Shown here: positions 35,419-44,900 of the stretch, in pieces
Numbering within the stretch: position 1 is the first letter of the stretch
Layout of the letters: every line of letters begins with the position of its first letter
Assembly: GCA_963836775.1 (NCBI GenBank)
Contig: CAWIKR010000003.1
Location: forward strand, 1,302,001-1,366,000
Direction: 5' to 3'
Length of the DNA: 64,000 bases
Source: DASQPR01 sp963836775
GTDB lineage: Bacteria; Actinomycetota; Actinomycetes; Mycobacteriales; Micromonosporaceae
The notes under the pieces: model-generated
Databases searched by the model: none
Told to the model about the DNA's origin: nothing
What the model saw: only the letters and a program-made list of their open reading frames with translations
Program-made: the position numbers and the translations under genes

Positions 35419-36836
35419 TCCTGGTTGCCGGCGAGGCGCTGATCGACCTGGTCGGCGACGACCCTGATGGCGGCTATCGAGCCGTGGTCGGCGGCTCGCC
35501 GGCCAACGTCGCGGTCGGCACGGCCCGGCTCGGCGTCCCGACCCGGATGCTGGCCCGGATCGGATCGGACCGGTTCGGCCGCCGGATCCGCGACCACCTG
35601 TCCGGCAACGGTGTCGATCTGACCTGGGCGGTCACCGCGCCGGAACCGACCTCACTCGCGGTCGCCACCCTGGATGCCGGGGGGCGCGCCGATTACGCGT
35701 TCTACCTCACCGGGACCGCAGACTGGCAGTGGACCGCGGCCGAGATCCCGGCCATCGCACCGGCCGTCGTCGCGGTGCACTCCGGTTCGCTGGCACTCGG
35801 CACGCCGCCGGGATGTGACGTGCTCGAGGCATTGCTCCGGGACGCGACGATGACGACGTCGATCGACCTGAATCTGAGACCGTCGATCCGCGGCGACCGG
35901 GAGGCCGAGCTGGCCCGGGTCGAGCGCCAGATCCGGCTCGCCGACATCGTCAAGGCCAGCGACGAGGACCTGGCGTGGCTCTATCCGGGCCGGCCGATCG
36001 ACGACGTGATCGGCTCCTGGATGGCGGACGGGGTCGGCTGCGTTGTCGTGACTCTGGGCGGGTCCGGTTCTGTGGTGAGCACGCCACGCGGCATCACTCG
36101 ATGGCCGGCCGAAGCCGTGTCGGTGGTGGACACGGTTGGTGCCGGCGATGCGTACACGGCGGGATTCCTCGCCGCCCTACATGCGCGTGGCGCGCTTGGT
36201 GACCGGCCGGCGGAGAGGCTCGCCGAGCTCGACCTCGATGCGTGGCGGGGAATCGTCGCGTTCGCCACCCAAGTCGCGTCGATCACCTGCGGCCGCCACG
36301 GCGCCGATCCGCCGACCGCAGCCGAACTGGCCGCGCACGGGTCGGGTGGCGCCGGTTCGATACCTGCCGATCGTGACTCGATCCAGATCCGTCCCGCGTA
36401 CGCCTACGAGGCGGCTCAGCTCGGCGACCTCGCGCTGCGCTCGAAGGCGCACTGGGGCTACGACGATGCATTCCTGGAGGCGTGCCGGGCCGACCTGACA
36501 TTCGAACCGGGCGAGGTGGTCCCGAGCCGGATCCACGTCGCCGAGCAGGCCGGGCGGATCCTCGGCTTCTACAGCCTGGACGGCACTCCGCCGGACGGCG
36601 AGATCGGCAATCTGTGGGTGGAGCCGGCGGCGATCGGCACCGGACTCGGGCGCCGCCTCTGGGAGCACGTGACGGCGGAAGCGGCCGCACACGGCTTCAC
36701 CGAGTTGCGGATCGATGCCGATCCGCATGCCGAGGGCTTCTACCGGGCGATGGGAGCAGTACGCGTCGGCGAGACACCGTCCGGCTCGATTCCCGGCCGG
36801 ATGCTGCCGCTGATGACCGTCCGGCTGTCCGGCTAG
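35415..36836 (+). CDS. PfkB-family sugar kinase fused to a GNAT acetyltransferase
   Basis: A 473-residue fusion. Residues 1-310 are a PfkB/fructokinase-like kinase: GEALIDLVGDD, VVGGSPANVAVGTARLG (substrate motif), VVDTVGAGDAYTAGFLAAL (anion hole and catalytic Asp). Residues about 318-473 are a GNAT domain: IRPAYAYEAAQLGDLALRSK, IGNLWVEPAAIGTGLGRRLWEHV (acetyl-CoA loop) and FYRAMGAVRVGE. The frame runs through without a stop. A fused pair suggests successive modification of one substrate, or a plain gene fusion; substrate unknown. Confidence 0.88.
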   Translation: MILVAGEALIDLVGDDPDGGYRAVVGGSPANVAVGTARLGVPTRMLARIGSDRFGRRIRDHLSGNGVDLTWAVTAPEPTSLAVATLDAGGRADYAFYLTGTADWQWTAAEIPAIAPAVVAVHSGSLALGTPPGCDVLEALLRDATMTTSIDLNLRPSIRGDREAELARVERQIRLADIVKASDEDLAWLYPGRPIDDVIGSWMADGVGCVVVTLGGSGSVVSTPRGITRWPAEAVSVVDTVGAGDAYTAGFLAALHARGALGDRPAERLAELDLDAWRGIVAFATQVASITCGRHGADPPTAAELAAHGSGGAGSIPADRDSIQIRPAYAYEAAQLGDLALRSKAHWGYDDAFLEACRADLTFEPGEVVPSRIHVAEQAGRILGFYSLDGTPPDGEIGNLWVEPAAIGTGLGRRLWEHVTAEAAAHGFTELRIDADPHAEGFYRAMGAVRVGETPSGSIPGRMLPLMTVRLSG

Positions 36837-37039
36837 ACCACTCGATAGGTCGCCCCGCCCAGCTCGACCACGTCACCCGGATGCAACTGGCGACCACGGC
36901 GCGTCTCCACCTCGCCATTGACCAGCACCTCGCCGTACGCGATCCGGATCTTGGCCTCACCGCCGGTGTCCACCGCGTCGGCGAGCTTGAGGAACTGTCC
37001 GAGGCGGGTCCCGCCCTCGCCGACCGGCACGTCTGTCAT
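36833..37039 (-). CDS. Small S4-domain RNA-binding protein
   Basis: A 68-residue S4 protein (YaaA/YbcJ type): LGQFLKLADAVDTGGEAK, IAYGEVLVNGEVETRRGRQLHPGDVVEL. The G-x-V-x-V-N-G-E core is typical. Such proteins bind structured RNA, often rRNA. ATG 37039 with GGGAG upstream. Convergent with the PfkB fusion, overlapping it by four bases. 15-bp repeats lie upstream. Confidence 0.85.
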   Translation of the reverse strand: MTDVPVGEGGTRLGQFLKLADAVDTGGEAKIRIAYGEVLVNGEVETRRGRQLHPGDVVELGGATYRVV

Positions 37040-37064
37040 TCCGTCATTGTCTCCCGGCGGTGGA

Positions 37065-37160
37065 GCCGCGGTCGGCCGGGCCGCGGTAGGCCGGGCCGCT
37101 GTCGGCCGGGTCGCCGTGGATTGCCCGGCGCCGTGGATTGCCCGGCCGCGGGCCGGTGAC
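37065..37160. repeat. Tandem 15-16-bp repeats upstream of the S4 gene
   Basis: Three copies of about GGTMGGCCGGGCCGC and two of CGCCGTGGATTGCCCGG lie in the 5' region of the S4 gene (minus strand). Comparable to the 15-bp array before pnuC. Confidence 0.75.
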
Positions 37161-37265
37161 GGGCTTCCCCGGCTGGGCTGACGCGTCGCTCCCGGTAGAG
37201 CGCCTGCGCAGACCGGCCCGACGGCTGGTCGCCGCCGGGCCGGTTTCCGGGGTGTGAACAAGGAC

Positions 37266-37335
37266 CTGGGTGAGCAAAGGGCACTGGGTGAGCAAAGGGC
37301 ACTGGGTGACTAAGGGCAATGGGTGAGTGACGACT
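37266..37335. repeat. 18-bp tandem repeats at a gene's 3' end
   Basis: CTGGGTGAGCAAAGGGCA occurs at 37266 and 37284, then a variant CTGGGTGACTAAGGGCAA at 37302 and a partial copy running to ACTAAAGACA, which contains the TAG stop of the minus-strand membrane protein at 37334. Confidence 0.85.
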
Positions 37336-37798
37336 AAAGACAGCCGGGTGCGATCGTCCAGCGCTCGGCACGGGTCAGGAAGGTGAATACGGCGCAGCCC
37401 GCCAGGGCACCGATGCTCGTGATGAGGAAGGCCGCGGCGCCGTAGCCGGTGCCGGACTCCTGCCGCGCGATCGCGACGAGATAAGCCGCGCCGATGACGG
37501 CGAGTCCGACGATCGCGGACGTCATCGCGTGGCGTGCCCGTGGCTGCGTCGGTGATGACGGCGCGAGCAGCAGGATCGCCGTCAGGCCGGCGATCGCCGG
37601 CGAGTTGACCTGCCAGTCGTCGCGGCCGTTCCAGACCTGCTGGACGGCGATGCCGATGGCGGCCAGCGCCGCCAGCGCGACCGCGAACGCGGCCGGAGCC
37701 GCGCGCCACGGGATCGCCCGGGGTTGCGTCATGGCCGCCGGATCGTCGAGTGCCGGCAGGCCGAGGAGTGCCCGGACCCGGGACGGGCTCGCAGTCAT
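37334..37798 (-). CDS. Four-helix membrane protein, unknown
   Basis: A 154-residue protein with four membrane helices (APAAFAVALAALAAIGIAV, AIAGLTAILLLAPSS, AMTSAIVGLAVIGAAYLVAIA, AAAFLITSIGALAGCAVFTFL). ATG 37798 follows GAGGTGATGTCGGG. It lies 51 bases after the eight-helix gene on the same strand and is probably the last gene of that operon. No family recognised. Confidence 0.7.
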   Translation of the reverse strand: MTASPSRVRALLGLPALDDPAAMTQPRAIPWRAAPAAFAVALAALAAIGIAVQQVWNGRDDWQVNSPAIAGLTAILLLAPSSPTQPRARHAMTSAIVGLAVIGAAYLVAIARQESGTGYGAAAFLITSIGALAGCAVFTFLTRAERWTIAPGCL

Positions 37799-37849
37799 CC
37801 CGACATCACCTCGTCCTGCGCCGCTGGCATCGGCATTTCGATCCGCCGC

Positions 37850-38812
37850 TCAGACGGACACCGGTTCGGAATCGATCTTCGGCTGTTTCGGGATCGCCGT
37901 CGGCGCCGGCTGCTGCTGCGGGTCGGCATCCGAGCTGGCCAGATATTCCTGCATGGTGCGCTCGCGACCGTAGCGGCGGCGCAGGTACCAGTACCCGACC
38001 AGGGCGGCCGGGCCGAAGTAGGTCTGGGCCGGGATGACGACGTCCAGCCGGGCGTCGACGTAGTTGAGGAGCAGACCCGACAGCGTCGGCATGGCGGCAC
38101 CGAATACCAGCACCAGCCCGATCGCCAGCCGCAGCCCCTTGCGGCCGTACGCCTTGTAGGCGGCGATCGCGAAGCCGGCGTAGACCAGCAGGTCGCCCAG
38201 ACCGACGATGGCTTCGTCGTAGTGGATGCGCATGCCCATCGCCGGGAACAGCGGATGGTTGACGAACGATCGGATCAGCAGGTTCGACACCGGCCAGACC
38301 AGCGTGAACATGGAGTCGTAGATGGCCAGGCCGGCGGCGAACCAGGCGACGTGCTTGAGCTGCATCCCGCCCTGGACATAGAGGTTGCTGACCGCGATCG
38401 AGGCGAGGAGCACGATGATGCTGTTCTCGGCCCAGACGAAGTGCCAGTGCGAGACGTTGTCGATCCACCGCTGCCCGAGCCAGAGCTGGGCGCCGATCAG
38501 GACGCCGATCCCCAGCCACAGCACACCGGGCGAGAAGATCGGCCGGCCGCCGATGGACAGCGCGGCCGTGAAGGTGATCGCCAGGACCGTGGTCAGCGCC
38601 CACTGTGGCAGCAGCAGATAGAAGCCGGGCAGGACGGTCAGGAACAGGAACAGGAACACCACATCGCGGCCGTTGAAACGGCCGATCGCGGGCCGCTCCA
38701 GGCGTACGTGCCGGAAGTAGTAGAGCGCCCCGAAGCAGGTCAGCATCACGCAGAAGACCGTCAGGATGACCTGGAACGTGGACAGGAACGACTGGGAGCT
38801 GCTCAGGTTCAT
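37850..38812 (-). CDS. Eight-helix membrane protein, unknown
   Basis: A 320-residue integral membrane protein: FQVILTVFCVMLTCFGALYYF, DVVFLFLFLTVLPGFYLLL, WALTTVLAITFTAAL, VLWLGIGVLIGAQLWL and more helices, then a polar C-terminus (DADPQQQPAPTAIPK). Conserved-looking loops include RWIDNVSHWHFVWAENS and VNHPLFPAMGMRIHYDEAIVG, His-rich positions that could bind a metal or substrate. ATG 38812 lies one base after the TGA of the adenylate-forming enzyme gene, so the two are coupled. Function unknown. Confidence 0.8.
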   Translation of the reverse strand: MNLSSSQSFLSTFQVILTVFCVMLTCFGALYYFRHVRLERPAIGRFNGRDVVFLFLFLTVLPGFYLLLPQWALTTVLAITFTAALSIGGRPIFSPGVLWLGIGVLIGAQLWLGQRWIDNVSHWHFVWAENSIIVLLASIAVSNLYVQGGMQLKHVAWFAAGLAIYDSMFTLVWPVSNLLIRSFVNHPLFPAMGMRIHYDEAIVGLGDLLVYAGFAIAAYKAYGRKGLRLAIGLVLVFGAAMPTLSGLLLNYVDARLDVVIPAQTYFGPAALVGYWYLRRRYGRERTMQEYLASSDADPQQQPAPTAIPKQPKIDSEPVSV

Positions 38813-38813
38813 G

Positions 38814-40253
38814 TCATGCTCCGATGAGGGCCGGGCGGGCGGCGAACGTGGTCTCGTGCAGATCGCTGCGCAGGTGGCGGAGCGAACGCGCCTCGTCGTC
38901 ACCCACGATCGTGATGTCCGGATCCAGCCCATGGGCCTCGAAGTGCCGGGCGATATCGGTGCTGTCGAGGCCGTCGACGGTCGCCGCGGGCAGCGTCACG
39001 CGTATGCGTCCGTCGTGGACCGCGGCCCGGTAGCGGGCCGGCCAGGGGCGGGTCGGAAGCGCCTCGATGGATTCGATCAGCTGACGCGGTGTCACCGTCT
39101 CGTCCGGCCCGAGCCGCAGCAACTGGTCGGCCTTGCCCTCGATCGGGCCGGTGCCGGGAAGGCCGGCCAGTTCGCAGGTGATCTCATCGGGAGACAGGCA
39201 CCGGACCACGTCGCGGGTGTCGTAGCGGAACACCGGCATGCAGTCCCGGTAGGGGAAGAACGGGGTGGCCACCACGGTTGCCAGCGCACCGGGCCGCGCC
39301 GTCTCGCCGGTCTCCAGATCCAGATATTCGACCAGGCCCATGTTGATGTCGAAGTGCAGATGCCGGTCGTTGCACACGCGGCCGAAGACCGGAACCACTT
39401 CGGTCATCGCGAAGAGATCCCGGATGTTCGTGACACCGAACGTTTCCCGGACCGCCGCGGCCAGGCTGGGGGAGAGGACCTCGCCGCCGATGTCGATGGT
39501 GCGCAGGTTGAAATCGTCCGGTCCCAGACCACGGCGGCGCGCGGCGACCTCAAGCTCGGCCAGATAGCTGGGCACGGTCGCAAGCTGGGTCGCGCCGTGA
39601 TGCAGCAGGCTGTCCAGGGACTCGTCCGGGGGGACGATGCCGAGCACCCGGCAGGCGGCGCCGACCAGGCGGCAGCCGGCGGTATTCAGATGCACGCTGC
39701 CGGTGGCCCGGGAGCTGACGTTGACCTGCAGGATGTCGTTCGGCAGCAGCTCGCCGCGGAGCAGGCTGGCCAGCGATCCGAGCGCCGGCCACAGCTCCAT
39801 TTCATATCGGGACAGCCAGATCTCGGCCGGCCTGCCGGTCGTGCCGGTGGTGCGGGTCGCCAGGAAGCGCGGCACGTCGGCACATTGGAAGTCATCCGGC
39901 CGGTCGACCAGATCGCGCTTCAGGGTCACCGGAAGGGCGCTGAGCCCGGCGAGATCGAGCCGCTCCGGCGTGACTCCGGCCGCGGTGAACCGGCGCGCGT
40001 AGAACGGCGACTGCCTAGCCAGCCGAGACGCGGTCCGCCGCAGGCCGCGGTTGGTGAAGTCGAGCCGCGCCGCCGGATCGTTGAGCGGTCCGTCGATCAC
40101 TTCTCCGGCGTCGGCACCAGGTTCCCCGAATTCTGCGAGCGTGGCGAGTGCGTCGTCGACGAGTCGATTGAGATTGTTGGTGTTGAGTCGACGACCCCAG
40201 ACCATGCCCAAGGCCATCCGGAGCTGCCGTACGCCGGTCTCTAGCAACTTCAT
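38814..40253 (-). CDS. Adenylate-forming enzyme (phenylacetate-CoA ligase/CapK-like)
   Basis: A 479-residue ANL-superfamily enzyme of the PaaK/CapK type. The ATP-binding loop is TRTTGTTGRPAEIW (residues about 133-146); later motifs are LFAMTEVVPVFG and VFRYDTRDVVRC (the conserved YxTxD), with a short C-terminal domain carrying GKADQLLRLGPDETVTPRQLIESIE. PaaK-like proteins activate a carboxylate as adenylate, then pass it to a thiol or amine. AAGGA lies six bases before ATG 40253. Linked to a 31-codon peptide gene upstream; the acceptor may be that peptide (inference). Confidence 0.87.
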   Translation of the reverse strand: MKLLETGVRQLRMALGMVWGRRLNTNNLNRLVDDALATLAEFGEPGADAGEVIDGPLNDPAARLDFTNRGLRRTASRLARQSPFYARRFTAAGVTPERLDLAGLSALPVTLKRDLVDRPDDFQCADVPRFLATRTTGTTGRPAEIWLSRYEMELWPALGSLASLLRGELLPNDILQVNVSSRATGSVHLNTAGCRLVGAACRVLGIVPPDESLDSLLHHGATQLATVPSYLAELEVAARRRGLGPDDFNLRTIDIGGEVLSPSLAAAVRETFGVTNIRDLFAMTEVVPVFGRVCNDRHLHFDINMGLVEYLDLETGETARPGALATVVATPFFPYRDCMPVFRYDTRDVVRCLSPDEITCELAGLPGTGPIEGKADQLLRLGPDETVTPRQLIESIEALPTRPWPARYRAAVHDGRIRVTLPAATVDGLDSTDIARHFEAHGLDPDITIVGDDEARSLRHLRSDLHETTFAARPALIGA

Positions 40254-40275
40254 CTCCTATCCTTGGTACTTGGGC

Positions 40276-40357
40276 CCGCGACCGGGCTCGGTCCGCAATG
40301 GACGTCACCCGGTCGCGGTGTGTGCGCTCCTGGCGGGCCCAAAGGCCCGCCAGGAGC
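40276..40357 (-). terminator. Two strong hairpins between peptide gene and enzyme gene
   Basis: GCTCCTGGCGGGCC (40326-40339) pairs perfectly with GGCCCGCCAGGAGC (40344-40357), loop CAAA. CCGCGACCGGG (40276-40286) pairs with CCCGGTCGCGG (40308-40318). Placed just 3' of the peptide gene, they should reduce read-through and raise the peptide-to-enzyme mRNA ratio. Confidence 0.8.
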
Positions 40358-40367
40358 GATCAGTGGA

Positions 40368-40463
40368 TTACAGGGCGGCGCCGGCGGACGTCGAGAACAG
40401 AACCGCGGTCAGCGAACCCATCGCGTAGCGGACGTGCTTGACGCTGCTGATGAGACCAGACAT
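40368..40463 (-). CDS. 31-residue peptide with very strong ribosome binding site
   Basis: GGGGAGGAGGG lies five to six bases before ATG 40463. The product begins MSGLISSVKHVRYAMGS and ends LTAVLFSTSAGAAL. The N-terminal half is basic/amphipathic (VKHVRY); the C-terminal half is hydrophobic with Ser/Thr. It is followed by two strong hairpins and then the adenylate-forming enzyme. Short frame, ideal ribosome binding site and attenuation before modification-type genes are the hallmarks of a precursor peptide gene, but no known precursor family is recognised; it could instead be a small membrane protein. Confidence 0.65.
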   Translation of the reverse strand: MSGLISSVKHVRYAMGSLTAVLFSTSAGAAL

Positions 40464-40562
40464 GTTTACCCTCCTCCCCGAGCACTCGCAGGCAATCCTG
40501 AGATCCGGCGCGACCGGTGACGGCCACGCCCCACTGCTCGTGCGTCGCCGCCGAGCAGCAGC

Positions 40563-40934
40563 TCAATCAGTGACGGTCACCTTGACCGTCATATCGGGAT
40601 GCATCGAACAGGTGAAGTAGTAGGTGCCGGGCACCTCGAACGGCGGCGTGGTAAAGGTGGCGTTGCTCGCGGTCAGCACCCGGCGCTCCATCGGGTCCCC
40701 GCTGCTCACCTTCAACGTGCCGTCGCGCCCCGGGCCGATGATGTGCATGTATTCCGAATCGTTGACGAAGGTGAGCGTGTCACCGCGGTGAATCGTCACC
40801 GCTTTGGTGGTGAACGACTCGTGCTCCATCCCGATCGCCCCGGCCGGCTTCTGCACGTTGATATGTGTCGCGGCCGGGAGAAACGCACCCGCCACGATGA
40901 ACGGCACGGCGATGAGGATGCGTGGAAGCGCCAT
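40563..40934 (-). CDS. Secreted cupredoxin-domain protein
   Basis: A 123-residue protein with a signal peptide (RILIAVPFIVAGAFLPAATH) and one cupredoxin domain: VTIHRGDTLTFVNDSEYMHII with the first His ligand and TYYFTCSMHPDMTVKV with Cys, His and Met ligands of a type-1 copper site. It would act outside the membrane in electron transfer or copper binding. ATG 40934 follows GGGAG. First gene of the minus-strand run that contains the 31-residue peptide 99 bases downstream. Confidence 0.88.
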   Translation of the reverse strand: MALPRILIAVPFIVAGAFLPAATHINVQKPAGAIGMEHESFTTKAVTIHRGDTLTFVNDSEYMHIIGPGRDGTLKVSSGDPMERRVLTASNATFTTPPFEVPGTYYFTCSMHPDMTVKVTVTD

Positions 40935-41515
40935 CGTCAAACTCCCTGGAGTGAGCGCCGGATGTCTGGAGCGGCCGGCGAATAGAGCACTCCCAGTGAG
41001 CGGACGTGGGGAGTGGTTCGCAGCCGCGCGGACAGCAGCCCGGTCCATGTGCGCGCCAGGTGTGGCCCGAAATCAGGTCCCCTGGCACAGACATCGACGA
41101 CCTCCGTGACGGCGCACCCGAACAGGCAGCCGCCGGCCGCGGCCAACTCCTCGGACTATGATCGACGATCTTCGAATCGAAGGACATCGTTCAGTGACGA
41201 CATAATTACATCTACGCATGCGCATGTCTACATCTTGACGATCTTCAAAGACGTCGATCTCATCGGCTACTTGACGTGTGCTGATCGCCGCGACCTGCGG
41301 AGCCGTCCTGAATAGTGAGACAAAACAGGACGTACAAGAAATGAATGATCTAGCAAATCCTGTCAGATTCTCGACCGCGCTCAGATCGCCGGTCGCACAG
41401 TCCGGTGACAGCGTCCGCATAGAACCGCCTCACGAACGTGGTCCTGTCAGCGGCGTATCAGCCGACATCAGCGCGATCTGGGCGAGCCGTCAGAGCCCCG
41501 CCTAATCGTGGTGGC
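40935..41515. other. AT-richer intergenic region with a CATGCGCATG palindrome
   Basis: About 580 bases between the cupredoxin gene and the ABC remnant. 41150-41370 is much richer in A+T than its surroundings and includes CTACGCATGCGCATGTCTAC near 41213. A 54-codon frame from ATG 41341 has no family or good ribosome binding site. Probably promoter and regulatory DNA or remnants of transferred DNA. Confidence 0.45.
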
Positions 41516-41919
41516 ATGCCAGATTCGATCGTTGCTGAAGGACTCACCAAGCGATTCGGTGAGACGGTCGCGCTCGCCGGCGTCGATCTTGCGGTGCCCG
41601 CCGGGCACGGTCTTCGGACTTCTGGGCCCGAACGGCGCGGGAAAGACCACCACGGTCCGCATCCTCGCGACGTTGTTGCGGCCCGACTCGGGACGCACCT
41701 CGGTGGGTGGTTTCGATGTCGTACGCGACGCCCACCGGGCGCGTCAGATCATCGGGTTGACCGGCCTGGAGAACCTCCGGATCATCGGCCGCCTGGTCGG
41801 GCAGTCGCGGAGTACCGCCAACGTCCGCGGCCGGGAGCTGCTGGCGGCGTTCCGGCTGGACGACGCCGGTGGTGTTCGCTCCGCTGGCGGTGCGGGCCGT
41901 CAAGCGGCGGAGCTAGGCG
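41516..41919 (+). pseudogene. Wreck of a DrrA/DrrB-type ABC exporter
   Basis: ATG 41516 starts a normal ATPase N-terminus (IVAEGLTKRFGETVALAGVDLAVPAG). One extra G in GCCGGGCACG (near 41608) shifts the frame, which continues TVFGLLGPNGAGKTTTVRIL and RPDSGRTSVGGFDVVRD. At about 41760 a segment is missing (IIGLTG joins directly to LENLRIIGRLV), then after AAFRLDD the sequence jumps to VVFAPLAVRAVKRRS and stop, which resembles the last residues of a DrrB permease. A deletion appears to have fused the front of drrA to the tail of drrB. Nonfunctional. Confidence 0.8.
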
Positions 41920-44900
41920 GTGGCCGACGGCGGATCGTCGGCGTCCGGCCAGCGCTGCCGGAACTGGTCCGGCATCGGGACCCCGACCAGCTCGGCCACC
42001 TCCGGCAGGGACATCCGGGTGCCGCGCTCGTACGCCTCGTCAAACGCGACGGCGTCGAGCGCGGTACGCCCGTGTTCGGCTACGCGAACCGCGTCCGGCA
42101 GCGACCAGTCCGGGGCGCCGCGCACCGCCTCACCGGCACCGAGCAGCGTCGCGGCCCGGGTCGCATCGCCGTCGATCAGAGCGAGGTCGGCCTGGCCGAC
42201 CAGGGCCTGACCGATCAGCGGAGCGTCCACCGAGGACACCCCGATCTCCAGCGACTCGCGATGGCGGCGGCGCGCCTCTTCGACGTCGCCGCCGGCGCTG
42301 GCCAGGAATCCGGCCGCGCCGGCCATCACCGAATAGACCTGCGGGGCTACCGAGTGCGGCGCGACGATGTCCCGGATATCTGCGAGGAAGTCGCGTGCCG
42401 CTTCGAGATCGCCGCTCAGCCGGGCGATCTCAGCGGCCGTCCCATTCGCCATCGCGCGGCTCTCCGGTGCGCCGAACCGGTTCGCGTCCCGGAAGCCGAT
42501 GGCCAGCTCGGACCGGGCGCGATCGTGGTCGCCGCGGAGCCAGAGCAGCCGAACGAGCTGCAGCCGGACGGCGATCCGGTCTTCCCAGACGCCCAGTTCC
42601 ACCACGCACCGGAGCGCCTCTTCCAGGTAGGCGATCGCCTGGTCCAGGTCGCCGTGCCAGGCCGACAGGCTGGCCAGCGATGCCATCGAGAACGACATGC
42701 CCCAGCGCTCGCCGAGATCGCGATAGATGCGCAACGCGGCCCGGAAGTCGGCGGCCGCCGCGTCGCCAGTCCGGCCGAGGTTCAGCAGCGAGTGCGCTCG
42801 GATCGTGAGCGCCGTCGCAGCGACCCACGGGAACGGATCGTCGACCGGCAAGAACATTTCGTCGATGTCGGCGATCTCGGAGGTGGAGAACATCCGGAAC
42901 AGCGCCCGCAGCGGCGGCACCAGATGCAGTAGCGGATCGTTCGTCTCGGGCAGCCGGGACGTCAGCTGGTAAGCCCGGTCGAAGTAGCCGACGGCGAGTT
43001 TGAGGTCGTGCGCCCCGTCGATCGCGAGCAACGCGCCGACGGTGTAGGCGGTGGCGCGCGCCACTCGCGTGGACGCGTCCGGGTCCGGCACCGCGAGCGC
43101 GGCCATCACCAGGTCCAGACCCTCCCGACGGTGGCCCCGGATCCACCAGTACCACCCGAGGTCGCCGACCATCTCGATGGCGGTGGGCACATCGACAGCC
43201 GCGACCGCGTAGCGGATCGCCGCGTTCAGGTTGTCGTGGTCGCCCTCCAGGATCGCGAACCACTCCAGCTGTTCGCTGCCGTGCAACCGCTCTCGGGCGT
43301 CGGCGGTGAGCCCGCGGAAGTAGTCGGCGTGGGCCGCGTAGACCGGGTCGCGTTCACCGGCCTCGTCCAGCCGCATGCCGCCGTACGCCTTGATCGTCTC
43401 GAGCAGGTGGAACCGCGGACCGGAACCGCCATCTCGGACGATGACCAGTGACTTGTCGGCGAGCGCGGTGAGCGTGTCGAAGTCGCCGCCGCAGACGTTC
43501 TCGACGGCGTCGAGGGTGGCACCGCCGGCGAACACCGACAGCCGGCGCCACAGCCGGCGCTCGGCGTCGTCGGTCAGGTCCCAGCTCCAATCGACCACAG
43601 CCCGCAGGGTCTGATGCCGTGGCAGCGCGGTGCGGCTGCCGCCGGTGAGGACCGCGAACCGATCCGAGAGGCGATCGGCCAGGTGCCGTGGCGACATGGT
43701 CCGCAGGCGGGCGGCGGCGAGCTCGATCGCCAGCGGCATGCCGTCCAGCGACCGGCAGATGCGGACCACCGATTCGGCATTTTCGGCGGTGACCGCGAAC
43801 CCGGGCCGGACCGCGACGGCGCGCTCGGCCAGCAACCGGATCGCGTCGAAGCTCTCCAGGTCCGGCGCACCGGCATCGGGCGGCAGGGCCAGCGGCTCGA
43901 TCGGCCAGATCGCCTCGCCGATCAGGCTCAGGGGTTCTCGGCTGGTGGCCAGGATCCGGACCGACGGGCAGGCGCCGAGGATCTGATCCGCGAGCTCGGC
44001 GATGGCCCCGAGCAGGTGCTCGCAGTTGTCGAAGACCAGCAGTGCGGCCTTGGCGGCCAGGGTGGCGAGCAAGCGTTCGAGGGCGGTGCCGTCGGCCGCT
44101 CGAACCGAGCGGCCGCGGACCAGCGCGCCGTCCCGCAGGCTCAGCGCCGCCGCGACGGTCGCCACCAGGTCGGCCGGGTCGCTCACCGGAGCGAACTCGA
44201 TCATCCACGCGCCATCCGGGACGGCGCCGGAGTCCACCAGGCCGCGCGCCACGTGGCTGGCCAACCGGGTCTTGCCGGATCCGCCGGCACCGAGAATGGT
44301 GACCAGCCGGGACCCGGAGAGGATCGACTCGAGCTCGCGGGTGTCCCGGTCACGTCCGATGAAGCTGGTGAGCTCGGCCCGCAGGTTGGTCAGCCGGGGC
44401 GTGTCGTCGATCGCGGGAGTGGCCTCCGATGCGACGGCCATGTCACTGCGCAGGATCCGGACGTGCGCGGCGATCAGCTCGGCGGACGGGCTGATGCCGA
44501 GCTGGTCGGCGAGGCGCTCGCGGCTGTCCTGATAGACCTGCAGCGCCCGGCTCCGATCGCCGGCTTCGGCCAGAGCCAGCATAAGCAGCCGAATCAGTGG
44601 CTCACGCAACGGATGGCCGGCGACCAGGCCCTCGAGTTCCGGAATGATCCGCGCCGCGGCACCGGCCCGCAGGTCCGCGTCCAGCCGATCCTGCAGCGCC
44701 GCCAGCCGGGCCTCGTCCAGACGGGCCACCGCACCGAGCGCGAATTCCTGGTCCGCGACGTCGGCCAGGGCCGGACCGCGCCACAGGTCGAGCGCCAGTC
44801 CGAGCTGCTTGGCCGCGGTCTGCGGGTCGGCCTGATTGACACCGGCGACCAGCCTCTGGAACCGCCCGGCGTCGATGTCGTCGTCGGCGACGTCCAGCGT

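Noticed and set aside
41341..41505. 54-codon frame before the ABC remnant
   Set aside because: Weak ribosome binding site, no hydrophobic or domain pattern; kept only as a note in the intergenic entry.
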